Below are positions 8,045-16,761 of a stretch of 46,662 nt of DNA, one piece after another (within the stretch, counting starts at the first letter, position 1; every line of letters starts with the position of its first letter). The translations under genes and the position numbers were made by a program. A model generated the notes under the pieces. That model worked only from the letters and a program-made list of their open reading frames with translations, was not told where the DNA came from and ran no database searches. Source of the stretch: Bacteroides sp. An322 (GTDB lineage Bacteria; Bacteroidota; Bacteroidia; Bacteroidales; Bacteroidaceae); NCBI RefSeq assembly GCF_002161765.1, contig NZ_NFIN01000024.1, positions 1-46,662 of the forward strand. The letters are read 5' to 3'.

Positions 8045-8079
8045 TTGCCTCGCTCCCCGATTTTCCTTATCTTCGCAAA
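8045..8079 (+). promoter_or_regulatory. Promoter region, duplicated at 12122-12156
   Basis: Contains TATCTTCG, a -7-like box, 20-30 bp before the ATG at 8100. The 35 bases match 31 of 35 bases at 12122-12156, where no intact gene follows. It shows that the YdeI-like gene has its own promoter as well as possible read-through from the reductase. Confidence 0.5.
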
Positions 8080-8099
8080 CGAAACAACCAGCAAAAAGT

Positions 8100-8675
8100 A
8101 TGAGTACCATTAAACCGCAAAACATATTATCCATACAAAACCGCGATGAATTTCGCCAATGGCTTATGACGCATCATGCCACCGAAAGGGAGTGTTGGGT
8201 GAAGGTCAAGCGCGGGCGTCCTATGGACGACGGGACATTCTGGTACATCGACGCAGTAGAGGAAGCGATGTGTTTCGGCTGGATTGACAGCACTTTGAAA
8301 CGGCTGGACGGCGAGGCATACCAACGGTTTGCGCCACGCGCGAAAGGCAGCCTGTGGTCGGAACTGAACAAGGAACGATGCCGCCGCATGGAGCGGTTGG
8401 GGCGCATGACGGATGCGGGGCGCGACGTGCTGCCCGACATGTCGCCCGGAGGTTTCACCATCGACGAGGAAATCCTGTCAGCCCTCCGGCAAGACCCCAT
8501 TGTGTGGCGGAACTTCCAAAACTTCCCACCCTTATACCGGCGTGTGCGCATTGACACGATACAAATCAAGAAAAAACAACGTCCTCTCTTTGAAAACCGT
8601 CTGAAAAAGTTCATTGACAACACCCGCCTCGGCGTGATGTATGGTGAGTGGAATGATAATGGCAGATTGCTATAA
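8100..8675 (+). CDS. YdeI/OmpD-associated family protein
   Basis: This soluble 191-residue protein shows the family pattern: an N-terminal FRQWLMTHHATERECWVKV segment, then the conserved AVEEAMCFGWIDST (about 51-64), RFAPRAKGSLWSE (about 77-89) and a basic C-terminal part (IKKKQRPLFENRLKKF). Family members are called YdeI or bacteriocin-protection proteins, but the biochemical role is not established. It lies 58 bp downstream of the reductase gene, with its own promoter-like box. The start follows CAAAAAGT in an A-rich context. Confidence 0.75.
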   Translation: MSTIKPQNILSIQNRDEFRQWLMTHHATERECWVKVKRGRPMDDGTFWYIDAVEEAMCFGWIDSTLKRLDGEAYQRFAPRAKGSLWSELNKERCRRMERLGRMTDAGRDVLPDMSPGGFTIDEEILSALRQDPIVWRNFQNFPPLYRRVRIDTIQIKKKQRPLFENRLKKFIDNTRLGVMYGEWNDNGRLL

Positions 8676-8730
8676 AGCGGTAAATCCCTTGCCACGTCAA
8701 AAAATCGTCCAATCCGCCCCGACAACCGCC

Positions 8731-8985
8731 GTCCCCAGCGGGGACAGCGCGAATCCTGACGGAGAAGCACTATTCCCGGCGGGGACAGTATCAATCCTAC
8801 AGGATAAGCACTTTCCCCGGCGGGGACGATGCCAATCGGCGCGGATAAGGGCTGTCCCCGCTCTGTTTTCCGCTTATCCGTCAGGATTTGCATTGGCGAC
8901 GGCTCGGACAGAGCTTATCCTGTAGGATTAGTGCTGTCGGAGGTCTCGGACGATGCTTATCCCGCAGGATTGCTCCTGTTCGAGG
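8731..8985. repeat. Degenerate palindromic repeats, period about 41-42 bp
   Basis: GC-rich palindromes such as GTCCCCAGCGGGGAC (8731-8745) recur at about 8773 and 8814, with worn copies at about 8852, 8899 and 8933. Between them lies a second palindrome type, for example ATCCTACAGGAT (8794-8805), also near 8921 and 8960. Alternation of the two palindromes gives the 41-42-bp period. Together with 8986-9144, which holds nothing I recognise, this fills the 509-bp gap after the YdeI-like gene. Confidence 0.55.
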
Positions 8986-9144
8986 GGAGGCTATCTCATC
9001 CCGGACATGAGACTACCTCAGGTCGGTCTTGAGATACCCTAAGGTCTGACCTTTGCTGAACGGTATTCTGAAACCATTTGCATTTTCAGTGAAATTGGTA
9101 CAAACGCAGAGGATATGTCTATTCTGTTTCGGCTTGTGCCGCCG

Positions 9145-9152
9145 TATCTTTG
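9145..9152 (+). promoter_or_regulatory. -7 box TATCTTTG
   Basis: An exact TAnnTTTG match 33 bp before the ATG at 9185. It probably drives the three-gene run 9185-11160. Confidence 0.6.
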
Positions 9153-9184
9153 CAAAGTGAATGGTCAACTAAAACAGAATTGAT

Positions 9185-9613
9185 ATGATACGGAATCTAT
9201 TAACCGCATTGCTCTTGTTCGGATTGCTGTCGTGCGACGGGGCAGAGAGGAAAACGCAGCCGGGCATGTGCGCCAAGGAAGAAATGGCTGTCGACGGCAT
9301 CGTGCGCCTTTCGAAAGTCGAGGTCTATCCGCAGTTCGTTGATGAATACATAAAATATGTGACCGAGGTGGGCGAAATCTCCCTGCGTACCGAACCGGGC
9401 GTGCTGACTATGTATGCCGTTGCTGAAAAGGAGAATCCCTGCCAAATAACCATCCTTGAAACATACGCGAGCCGGGAGGCATACGACAAGCACATCGCTT
9501 CCGCACATTTCCAGAAATACAAGCAAGGGACGCTGCACATGGTCAAATCGTTGGAACTGACTGACCAGACACCGCTCAATCCCGACAACCGAATCAACAA
9601 CTTTATAAAATAA
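9185..9613 (+). CDS. Lipoprotein with antibiotic-biosynthesis-monooxygenase-like (ABM) domain
   Basis: The N-terminus is a lipoprotein signal: a hydrophobic stretch then LLSC (14-17), so the protein is probably lipidated on Cys17. The mature part is a ferredoxin-like-fold ABM domain: VRLSKVEVYPQFVDEYIKYV, then EPGVLTMYAVAEKENPCQI and YDKHIASAHFQKYKQ. Cytosolic relatives (YgiN, ActVA-Orf6) act as quinol monooxygenases or heme enzymes without cofactors; for this secreted form the substrate is unknown. It leads a three-gene run with the cupin and the ACMSD-like hydrolase (12-bp gap, then a 4-bp overlap). Confidence 0.75.
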   Translation: MIRNLLTALLLFGLLSCDGAERKTQPGMCAKEEMAVDGIVRLSKVEVYPQFVDEYIKYVTEVGEISLRTEPGVLTMYAVAEKENPCQITILETYASREAYDKHIASAHFQKYKQGTLHMVKSLELTDQTPLNPDNRINNFIK

Positions 9614-9625
9614 AATGTTCGACAC

Positions 9626-10138
9626 ATGAAAAAGATACTGTTTTTATTATTCGTAGCAACAATGACTAATATTCAAGGAATTATGGCACAGGAAAAGATT
9701 ACAGAAACCGTAGCGGACGGAAAGGCCGCTTTCCAGCGGGAAATGATATTCCCTATCGGCGAACCGAACACCGCATACGCCAAGTACTTCATCGGCAACA
9801 GCTATCTGGCTCCCATATCCAAGGAACAGATACCGTTCAACAATGTCACTTTCGAGCCGGGCTGCCGCAACAACTGGCACATTCACCATGCCACCAAAGG
9901 CGGCGGGCAGATGCTGGTCTGCGTAGCCGGAAAGGGCTGGTATCAGGAGGAAGGCAAGCCTGCCGTGCAGATGCTTCCGGGTGATGTCATCCACATTCCG
10001 GCGAATGTGAAGCACTGGCATGGAGCGGCGGCGGATAGTTGGTTTGCGCATCTCGCCTTTGAGGTGCCCGGAGAAAACACGTCCAACGAATGGCTGGAGC
10101 CTGTGACCGACGAAGAATATAACCGGTTGGGGAAATGA
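9626..10138 (+). CDS. Secreted cupin-domain protein
   Basis: The 170-residue protein has a cleavable signal peptide (MKKILFLLFVATMTNIQGIMAQ). A single cupin domain follows, with the metal-binding first motif NWHIHHATKGGGQML (about 88-102), GKGWYQEEGK, and the second motif PGDVIHIPANVKHWHG (about 121-136). The His residues there would bind one metal ion. Related proteins are often annotated as carboxymuconolactone decarboxylase/cupin partners, which fits a ring-cleavage or detoxification theme with its neighbours, but that is inference. Its stop overlaps the next start (ATGA). Confidence 0.8.
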   Translation: MKKILFLLFVATMTNIQGIMAQEKITETVADGKAAFQREMIFPIGEPNTAYAKYFIGNSYLAPISKEQIPFNNVTFEPGCRNNWHIHHATKGGGQMLVCVAGKGWYQEEGKPAVQMLPGDVIHIPANVKHWHGAAADSWFAHLAFEVPGENTSNEWLEPVTDEEYNRLGK

Positions 10139-11160
10139 GATTGCTCACTTTATTGTTTGCGGGAATGTCTCTTGGTTCCGTACCTCTTTGCGGGCAGACG
10201 GTCGATGTCCACACCCACATCATCATCCCCGAATACGTGGAGGTGCTGCGAGCGCACGGGGCGGAATTGGAAGAGACCTTCCCGTTGCCCGAATGGGATG
10301 CCGGGCGGCATATCGCCTTTATGGACAGCGCCGACATCCGTACCGCCGTGCTGACGATGCCCGCCCCGCAGCCGTATTACGGTGATGCGGAGGAAAGTGC
10401 CGAGTGCATCCGCCGGGTGAACGAGGTTTCGGCAAGGGTGAAGCAGGACTATCCTGGCAGGTTCAAGTTCTGCGCCGCCCTGCCTCTGCCAGATGTGGAT
10501 GCCGCCATCCGGGAAGTCATTTACGCGCTTGATACCTTGGGAGCGGACGGCGTGAAGCTGGCGACCAACAGCCGGGGGCAATACTTGGGCGATGAGGCGT
10601 TGGACCCGCTGATGGAGGTACTGAACGAGCGTCACGCCGTCATCATCATCCATCCGCACCGCCCCACGCCTTACCCGGAGAAAATCATATCCACCACACC
10701 GCTGGCGATGTACGAATATCCGGCGGAGACCACCCGCGCCGTGGTGAATATGTTGGCAAGGAATATACTAGTGCGCTACCCGAACCTGAAAGTGGTCGTG
10801 CCTCATTGCGGCTCGTTCCTGCCGTTGGCGTTGCCGAGAATGAAATCCATCCTCCCGGCAATGGTCGCGCAGGACTATATGCAACCGATAGACTGGGAAG
10901 CCAACCTGTCGCGCCTCTACTTCGACTTGGCAGGCAATCCTACCCCCGAAGTCCTGCATTCGCTGCTCACCATCACCACGCCCGACCACATCCTCTACGG
11001 TTCGGATTACCCCTATCTACCCGATGCCGTACTGAAAGCCAATCTGCAAAGGCTGAAACAGATGCTGGCTGCGGATGAGGAATTGGCTCCTTACAGGGAG
11101 GATATACTGTGGAAGAATGCGGAGCGGCTGTTTGAGGGAAACGCTATTGATGAAAGATGA
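10135..11160 (+). CDS. Secreted amidohydrolase of the ACMSD-like family
   Basis: The 341-residue protein begins with a probable signal peptide (MRLLTLLFAGMSLGSVPLCGQ) and then DVHTHII (24-30), the HxH metal site of amidohydrolase_2 enzymes. Other ligands are visible as His in IIIHPHRP and VVPHCGS and Asp in LYGSDYPY. This is the pattern of ACMSD and gamma-resorcylate decarboxylase relatives, which decarboxylate or hydrolyse aromatic or muconate acids. The substrate here is unknown. The gene overlaps the cupin gene by 4 bp, and the AraC regulator faces it convergently 9 bp away. Confidence 0.8.
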   Translation: MRLLTLLFAGMSLGSVPLCGQTVDVHTHIIIPEYVEVLRAHGAELEETFPLPEWDAGRHIAFMDSADIRTAVLTMPAPQPYYGDAEESAECIRRVNEVSARVKQDYPGRFKFCAALPLPDVDAAIREVIYALDTLGADGVKLATNSRGQYLGDEALDPLMEVLNERHAVIIIHPHRPTPYPEKIISTTPLAMYEYPAETTRAVVNMLARNILVRYPNLKVVVPHCGSFLPLALPRMKSILPAMVAQDYMQPIDWEANLSRLYFDLAGNPTPEVLHSLLTITTPDHILYGSDYPYLPDAVLKANLQRLKQMLAADEELAPYREDILWKNAERLFEGNAIDER

Positions 11161-11169
11161 CACAAGACA

Positions 11170-12069
11170 TCACAGCCGCATCTTCCCGACGTATTCCGAC
11201 GGCGTAACCCCCTCCTGCTTCTTGAACATCCGGCTGAAATGCTGGGGATATTCGAAGCCGAGGCGGTCGGACACTTGGGAGACGGTTCCCCCTGCCGCCA
11301 GCCCGTTCTTGGCAAGCTGGATGACGAACTGGCGGATGTGGTTGCTCGCCGTGTCTCCGGTGGTCTTCTTGATGACATCGCCGAAGTAATTGGCGGACAT
11401 GCACAGTTTGTCGGCGCAATACTGCACGGTGGGCAGACCGAGGGTCAGTTGGAGCTTGTCCTCGAAATACTCACGGAGCAGGCGGTCGAAGCGGACAAGG
11501 ATGTCGGAGTTCTCTATCTTTCGGGTGACGAACTGGCGGTTGTAGAACCGCTGGCAGAAATTGAGCGTAAGTTCGATGTAGCCCACGAGGATGGCTCGTT
11601 GAAATTCGTCCGGTTTCTTTCCCAGTTCCTCGCGAATCTGACGCATCAGGGAAGACAGAATGTCGTGCTCCTCATCGGTCATGTGCAGGGCTTCGTTGAT
11701 ACGGTAATCAAAGAAAGAATACTCCTTGATACGCCTTTCCAGCGGGAAACCGTGCAGCAGGTCGGGATGGAACAAGAGTGCCCAGCCCGTCAGCATCACC
11801 TCCTCGCCGTTGTCCTTCTTGCCGCCTATCTGCCCGGGGGCCACACAGATGACCGTACCCTTCTTGTAATCATACTTGCCGCAGCCGTATGCCAGGTCTA
11901 TCTCCGCCTCATCGTGGAAGAAGATGCCGTACACGCCGTAATCGTTCAGGCTGTGGCGCACGGGCGACACTTCGGCATAGTCGATGACGCTGACCAGCGG
12001 GTGCTGCTCTTTGCATCCAACGTAGCGACTGTAGTCGTTGACGTTCCTTACTTTCAGTATCTTGCTCAT
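11170..12069 (-). CDS. AraC-family transcriptional regulator
   Basis: This 299-residue protein begins MSKILKVRNVNDYSRYVG. A start at 12144 is possible but would place the promoter box 12092-12099 inside the gene, so 12069 is preferred. The N-terminal half looks like a cupin-type sensor (VYGIFFHDEAEIDLAYGCGKYDY). The C-terminal 100 residues hold the two AraC helix-turn-helix units: CADKLCMSANYFGDVIKKT, then VSQVSDRLGFEYPQHFSRMF and the end GVTPSEYVGKM. It probably controls the redox cluster on one or both sides. Ligand unknown. Confidence 0.85.
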   Translation of the reverse strand: MSKILKVRNVNDYSRYVGCKEQHPLVSVIDYAEVSPVRHSLNDYGVYGIFFHDEAEIDLAYGCGKYDYKKGTVICVAPGQIGGKKDNGEEVMLTGWALLFHPDLLHGFPLERRIKEYSFFDYRINEALHMTDEEHDILSSLMRQIREELGKKPDEFQRAILVGYIELTLNFCQRFYNRQFVTRKIENSDILVRFDRLLREYFEDKLQLTLGLPTVQYCADKLCMSANYFGDVIKKTTGDTASNHIRQFVIQLAKNGLAAGGTVSQVSDRLGFEYPQHFSRMFKKQEGVTPSEYVGKMRL

Positions 12070-12091
12070 AGTTCTTTCCGTTAAACCTGTA

Positions 12092-12099
12092 CAAAGATA
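12092..12099 (-). promoter_or_regulatory. -7 box TATCTTTG for the AraC gene
   Basis: Read on the minus strand, an exact TAnnTTTG match 22 bp before the ATG at 12069. It supports that start. Confidence 0.6.
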
Positions 12100-12121
12100 A
12101 CGTTTCTCTTTCCCATTCCCA

Positions 12122-12156
12122 TTGCCCCGCTCCCTGATTTTCACTATCTTCGCAAA
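12122..12156 (+). promoter_or_regulatory. Orphan promoter copy
   Basis: Matches 31 of 35 bases of the promoter region 8045-8079 and includes TATCTTCG. The ATG that follows (12170) reaches a stop after three codons (MAR, TAG), so the gene it once served is gone. It lies between the divergent AraC and lipoprotein genes. Confidence 0.45.
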
Positions 12157-12228
12157 GCAAAAAGCAGAAATGGCCAGATAGAAGACAGTCTGCTTTCTTA
12201 ACCTGTCTTATCATCGCATTGTTATTTT

Positions 12229-12236
12229 TACTTTTG
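12229..12236 (+). promoter_or_regulatory. -7 box TACTTTTG
   Basis: An exact TAnnTTTG match 28 bp before the lipoprotein ATG at 12265. No convincing -33 box. Confidence 0.5.
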
Positions 12237-12264
12237 GCTTTGAAATCAACAAATAGATAGAAAT

Positions 12265-12687
12265 ATGAAAAAAGAAATGGTACTGAAAATGTTTTTGCTA
12301 TGCCTGTGCATAGCTGGTTTTGTAAGCTGTAGTGATGATTCAAACGACATCGCATTCAATGGCGAATCTTTGGAGCAAACCCAATGGAGTGGGACAATGT
12401 ACTTTTATTCTAATGGAGAAGTAACAGGAGAAAACAGTTACGGCATTTCATTCCTGACCGATGATTCAGGAATAACCAGTACAACGGATGAAAATGGTTA
12501 TCACACTAAAAGTTATTTTACGTACAGCATCACTGATAATCTGATAACCTTTACGGTAGATAAATCCGATTGGCTTGACGGCTATTGGTTTCTGAAAAGT
12601 TTCAATAAGGACGCTATGGAATTGGAGCAATCAACGGGTGAAGAGAATGCGTATAAACAAGTGCTTGTCTTGAAAAGGACTTATTAA
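12265..12687 (+). CDS. Hypothetical lipoprotein, 140 aa
   Basis: The signal MKKEMVLKMFLLCLCIAGFVSC ends in a lipobox with Cys22, followed by SDDSND, so it is a small outer- or inner-membrane lipoprotein. The mature 118 residues are rich in Thr, Ser, Tyr and Asn (LEQTQWSGTMYFY, HTKSYFTYSI) and look beta-rich, like lipocalin-type small Bacteroidales lipoproteins. No family is recognised. Base composition is lower in GC than the cluster around it, so it may be a separate arrival. Confidence 0.65.
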   Translation: MKKEMVLKMFLLCLCIAGFVSCSDDSNDIAFNGESLEQTQWSGTMYFYSNGEVTGENSYGISFLTDDSGITSTTDENGYHTKSYFTYSITDNLITFTVDKSDWLDGYWFLKSFNKDAMELEQSTGEENAYKQVLVLKRTY

Positions 12688-12699
12688 TCATCCCTTTTC

Positions 12700-12800
12700 A
12701 TATATCCTGCAGGATTGGCATCATCCGAGCCTCCGACAGCATCAATCGGGACGGATTGGTTCTGTCCTAGGCATTTTCGGGGCAAATTCTGCGGGATTAC
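12700..12800. repeat. Short copy of the palindromic repeat element
   Basis: ATCCTGCAGGAT (12705-12716) is followed by imperfect palindromes ATCCGAGCCTCCGACAG (about 12724) and CTGTCCTAGGCATTTTCGGGG (about 12763), about 40 bp apart. The components match the 8731-8985 array. The rest of the gap to 12975 shows a hairpin-like pair (GGTGTGCC at 12824, GGCACACC at 12844) and the next promoter. Confidence 0.45.
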
Positions 12801-12944
12801 CGAAAGAAAAGCCTACATGCAGGGTGTGCCGTAACAGATACATGGCACACCTTTTTTATTTCCCGATGCAGCTCCCTTCCCAATTTCCGTAAAAATGGTA
12901 CGCTTCCCCCACTTATGGTTACGGTGTTCCTCCTTGTTCCGGTG

Positions 12945-12952
12945 TAATTTTG
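12945..12952 (+). promoter_or_regulatory. -7 box TAATTTTG
   Basis: An exact TAnnTTTG match 24 bp before the ATG at 12976. It probably drives the run 12976-15427. Confidence 0.55.
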
Positions 12953-12975
12953 CATCAGATAAAAACAAGAATACA

Positions 12976-13188
12976 ATGAAACAGAAAACAGAATTACCTG
13001 AAGAATTGTGCGCGGACGAGGCGGTGTGCTTCATCGCATACCGTCACCACGTCACACCGCAACAACTCTTGCGCCATTTCCTTTGTGGGGATACATCCAT
13101 ACCCTTGGAGGATAACGAAGTCGAAATACTGAAAGGACTATCTGAACTGGTCAAAGATGATAGAATTGCGAACATAAAAACAAGATAA
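12976..13188 (+). CDS. Small hypothetical protein, 70 aa
   Basis: The start at 12976 (MKQKTELPEELCADEAVCFI) is chosen because it follows the -7 box by 24 bp; the longer frame from 12895 would begin upstream of the promoter. The protein has Cys residues at about 12 and 18 and a His pair in YRHHVTPQQLLRHFLC, but no recognised family. It is 2 bp upstream of the flavin reductase gene, so it is very probably co-translated with it. Confidence 0.6.
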   Translation: MKQKTELPEELCADEAVCFIAYRHHVTPQQLLRHFLCGDTSIPLEDNEVEILKGLSELVKDDRIANIKTR

Positions 13189-13190
13189 CA

Positions 13191-14761
<1,571 letters not shown>

Positions 14762-14773
14762 TCTCGGACACCT

Positions 14774-15427
14774 ATGGAACAACGAGAATTTCTGAAGAAG
14801 TCTGCACTCGCTGCTTTGGGTACAGCCGTAGCCGGAACAGGGATTGTGCAGGCTTTCAACCTCGTAAACGATAATGAATCAAAGACAGAAAAAATGAAGA
14901 TAGTAGTATTGACGGGCAGTCCCCGTAAGAACGGAAATTCTGCTTATTTGGCGGAACAGTTCATCAAAGGCGCGGAAGAAAAAGGGCACGACGTGTTCCG
15001 TTTCGACTGTGCTTTCAAGCAGGTGGAGCCGTGCCGCGCCTGCAACCGTTGCGGCATGGACGGGCCATGTATTTTCAACGACGACTTTCAGGAACTCCGT
15101 CCGCACCTGATAGAAGCGGACATGGTGGTGTTCGCTACGCCGATGTATTATTTCAGCATCTCGGCACAGATGAAACGGGTTATCGACCGTTTCTATGCCA
15201 TCAACGGGCAGATAAAGGGAGCGTCGAAGAAGGCCGCTTTCCTGATGACCTACGCTGATACCGCCAAGAAGGAAGCGGAGCCGATGCTGGTGCATTACCA
15301 TACGCTGATGGATTACCTCGGCTGGACAAGTGTAAGCGAAGTGGTGGCTTCAGGCGTATGGACGGCAGGTAGCGTCAGGAATACGGATTATCCGCAGCAA
15401 GCCTATCAATTAGGGAGAAGTTTATAA
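14774..15427 (+). CDS. NAD(P)H-dependent FMN reductase / flavodoxin-family protein with signal peptide
   Basis: The 217-residue protein opens with MEQREFLKKSALAALGTAVAG, a Tat-like signal in which the twin arginine is QR; export is likely but unproven. The flavodoxin-like domain has the FMN phosphate loop TGSPRKNGNS (about 46-55), then a Cys-rich segment CRACNRCGMDGPC (about 89-101) and ATPMYYFSISAQMK, as in iron-sulphur flavoprotein relatives. It probably transfers electrons from NAD(P)H to quinones or other oxidants. It ends the redox cluster; the hipA remnant lies just after it on the other strand. Confidence 0.8.
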   Translation: MEQREFLKKSALAALGTAVAGTGIVQAFNLVNDNESKTEKMKIVVLTGSPRKNGNSAYLAEQFIKGAEEKGHDVFRFDCAFKQVEPCRACNRCGMDGPCIFNDDFQELRPHLIEADMVVFATPMYYFSISAQMKRVIDRFYAINGQIKGASKKAAFLMTYADTAKKEAEPMLVHYHTLMDYLGWTSVSEVVASGVWTAGSVRNTDYPQQAYQLGRSL

Positions 15428-15475
15428 GTAACGTGAATTCGATGAATTTAAGAGGCGGAAAAGTGTGTTAGATGA

Positions 15476-16006
15476 AATCACAAGCTGGTTTATCCATTTC
15501 TTGGCTGGCAGCAGGTTTTCTTCCTCGCTTTTCTCAATCTCCATGCTGGCCGCTATCAGTTCTCACACATCCGCCAAAGGGGGAATCTTCAAGGATTCGT
15601 CCACGTTGATGAAATCCCCCTCCTTCTCTTCCTTGAAACGGAAACCTCCCATACGTGAGAAATCGTCTATGCCCGTCAGAAAGTCAAACGATGACAACCG
15701 ACGTACCGGCCTGCCTTCTTCCAATGCGGCTATCTGCTCCCGTCGCAAAAGCAAGGTACGCCCCCAACGGTCTGGCAAGGCATCCGAAAAGCACCCGAAT
15801 ATGTCTTTTCCCGGCTGCGTATATTGTATCCCGGGATAATTGTTCAAGTCTTCACTCAGAAACAAATCGCCGTGCTTCCTCAACCACTCATCATGGAACG
15901 AGAAGCTATAGCTGTCGGAACCACGAAGCGATTCATACCCCAACTCTCCGACAAACTCTATTTCCTTGAGCCAGTCAAAATCGGCATATACATAAAGTTT
16001 CTTCAT
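15476..16006 (-). pseudogene. hipA: HipA-like kinase, 5' part only with an internal TGA
   Basis: From ATG 16006 the frame encodes 147 residues of a HipA N-terminal region: VGELGYESLRGSDSYSFSF, then FGCFSDALPDRWGR (about 70-83). It stops at TGA (15563-15565) after PPLADV. The same frame continues past that stop for 29 codons that still look like HipA (ELIAASMEIE..., LLPAKKWINQLVI) down to 15476, where similarity ends. A CGA-to-TGA change is the simplest cause. The kinase core is then deleted. The toxin is therefore dead. The start lies 3 bp after the hipB stop, as in an intact hipBA operon. Confidence 0.8.
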
Positions 16007-16009
16007 CGC

Positions 16010-16330
16010 CTATTCCTTTTTAGATGCCCGTTCCCTTGTCTTCAGGCTCAAATCTTGCAAAGCCTTTCCCAACTTGTCTTCCTTGGCCAGCCACAGAATA
16101 TCATCATCTAATTGCAGGGCGTAAAGCACCCGGAGATAAATGCCTATTGCCACCGTAGGAACACCTTTTTCTATGCGTGACACGGTTAGTGGAGAACAGG
16201 TTGCCCGTTCCGCCACCTGAGCCACGCTCAGATTCCTGCGCAACCGAGCCAACTTTATCTGCTCTCCCACCACTTGCATCTTTTGTTCCAATTTCCGTGG
16301 CAACTTGGTGCCCATTGTATTCTTAGTCAT
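16010..16330 (-). CDS. hipB: HipB-like antitoxin, XRE family
   Basis: The ATG at 16330 begins MTKNTMGTKLPRKLEQKM; a TTG two codons upstream is less likely. The 106-residue protein has a canonical XRE helix-turn-helix: LSVAQVAERATCSPLTVSRIEKGVPTVAI (about 34-62). The C-terminal tail is basic. In the HipBA family the antitoxin binds operator DNA and the HipA kinase. Here HipA is broken, so the gene may remain only as a repressor. The 16331-16761 gap upstream holds an inverted repeat and a promoter. Confidence 0.8.
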   Translation of the reverse strand: MTKNTMGTKLPRKLEQKMQVVGEQIKLARLRRNLSVAQVAERATCSPLTVSRIEKGVPTVAIGIYLRVLYALQLDDDILWLAKEDKLGKALQDLSLKTRERASKKE

Positions 16331-16448
16331 AACCAATCATATAATATGTAAAAATAATGCTTTTTATTTATTTAATGATAGGTTTACATCAAAAAATAAT
16401 GGTTTACTCCCGAGAATACTTGCTGGCCAAAAGAAACATATTCGTCCA

Positions 16449-16514
16449 TTCCTGCTACTTGACTTTAAAGCCGCACATATATATGCGAATAATAAAGTCA
16501 AGTTAAGGCAGGAA
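16449..16514. repeat. Imperfect long inverted repeat
   Basis: TTCCTGCTACTTGACTTTA (16449-16467) pairs imperfectly with 16493-16514, which begins TAAAGTCAAGTTAAGGCAGG and has a 3-base insertion. Inner bases CGCA (16472) and TGCG (16484) pair too, giving a cruciform-like or terminator-like hairpin between hipB and the DUF262 gene. Confidence 0.45.
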
Positions 16515-16633
16515 GGAGGAAGAGAATTAAGAAACGAACAAATGCACTACTATCAATGATTTAACAATGATTTAACAATACAAATAAAAATAAGATTTTT
16601 CCGTTTCGATGCTGTGCGTATGCCAAAATATGC

Positions 16634-16641
16634 TACTTTTG
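16634..16641 (+). promoter_or_regulatory. -7 box TACTTTTG before the DUF262 gene
   Basis: An exact TAnnTTTG match, 120 bp upstream of the ATG at 16762; the leader would be about 115 nt. No other candidate lies closer. Confidence 0.4.
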
Positions 16642-16761
16642 TGTTACAATTCTGTTACCCGATATGATATGAGTAACAAAAGAAATTAACGAACGGCAAT
16701 TATGGGAGGTTTGGAGATGTGTTGGTGAAAATAAAATAAAATCAATAACCATAGAAGGATT

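Noticed and set aside
7196..8134. Long open frame on the minus strand (312 codons) opposite the ferredoxin-type reductase
   Set aside because: A shadow frame in GC-rich DNA. The plus-strand gene has catalytic and cysteine motifs; the minus frame has none.
11239..12084. 281-codon plus-strand frame opposite the AraC gene
   Set aside because: The minus-strand AraC protein has two clear HTH units; the plus frame is its shadow.
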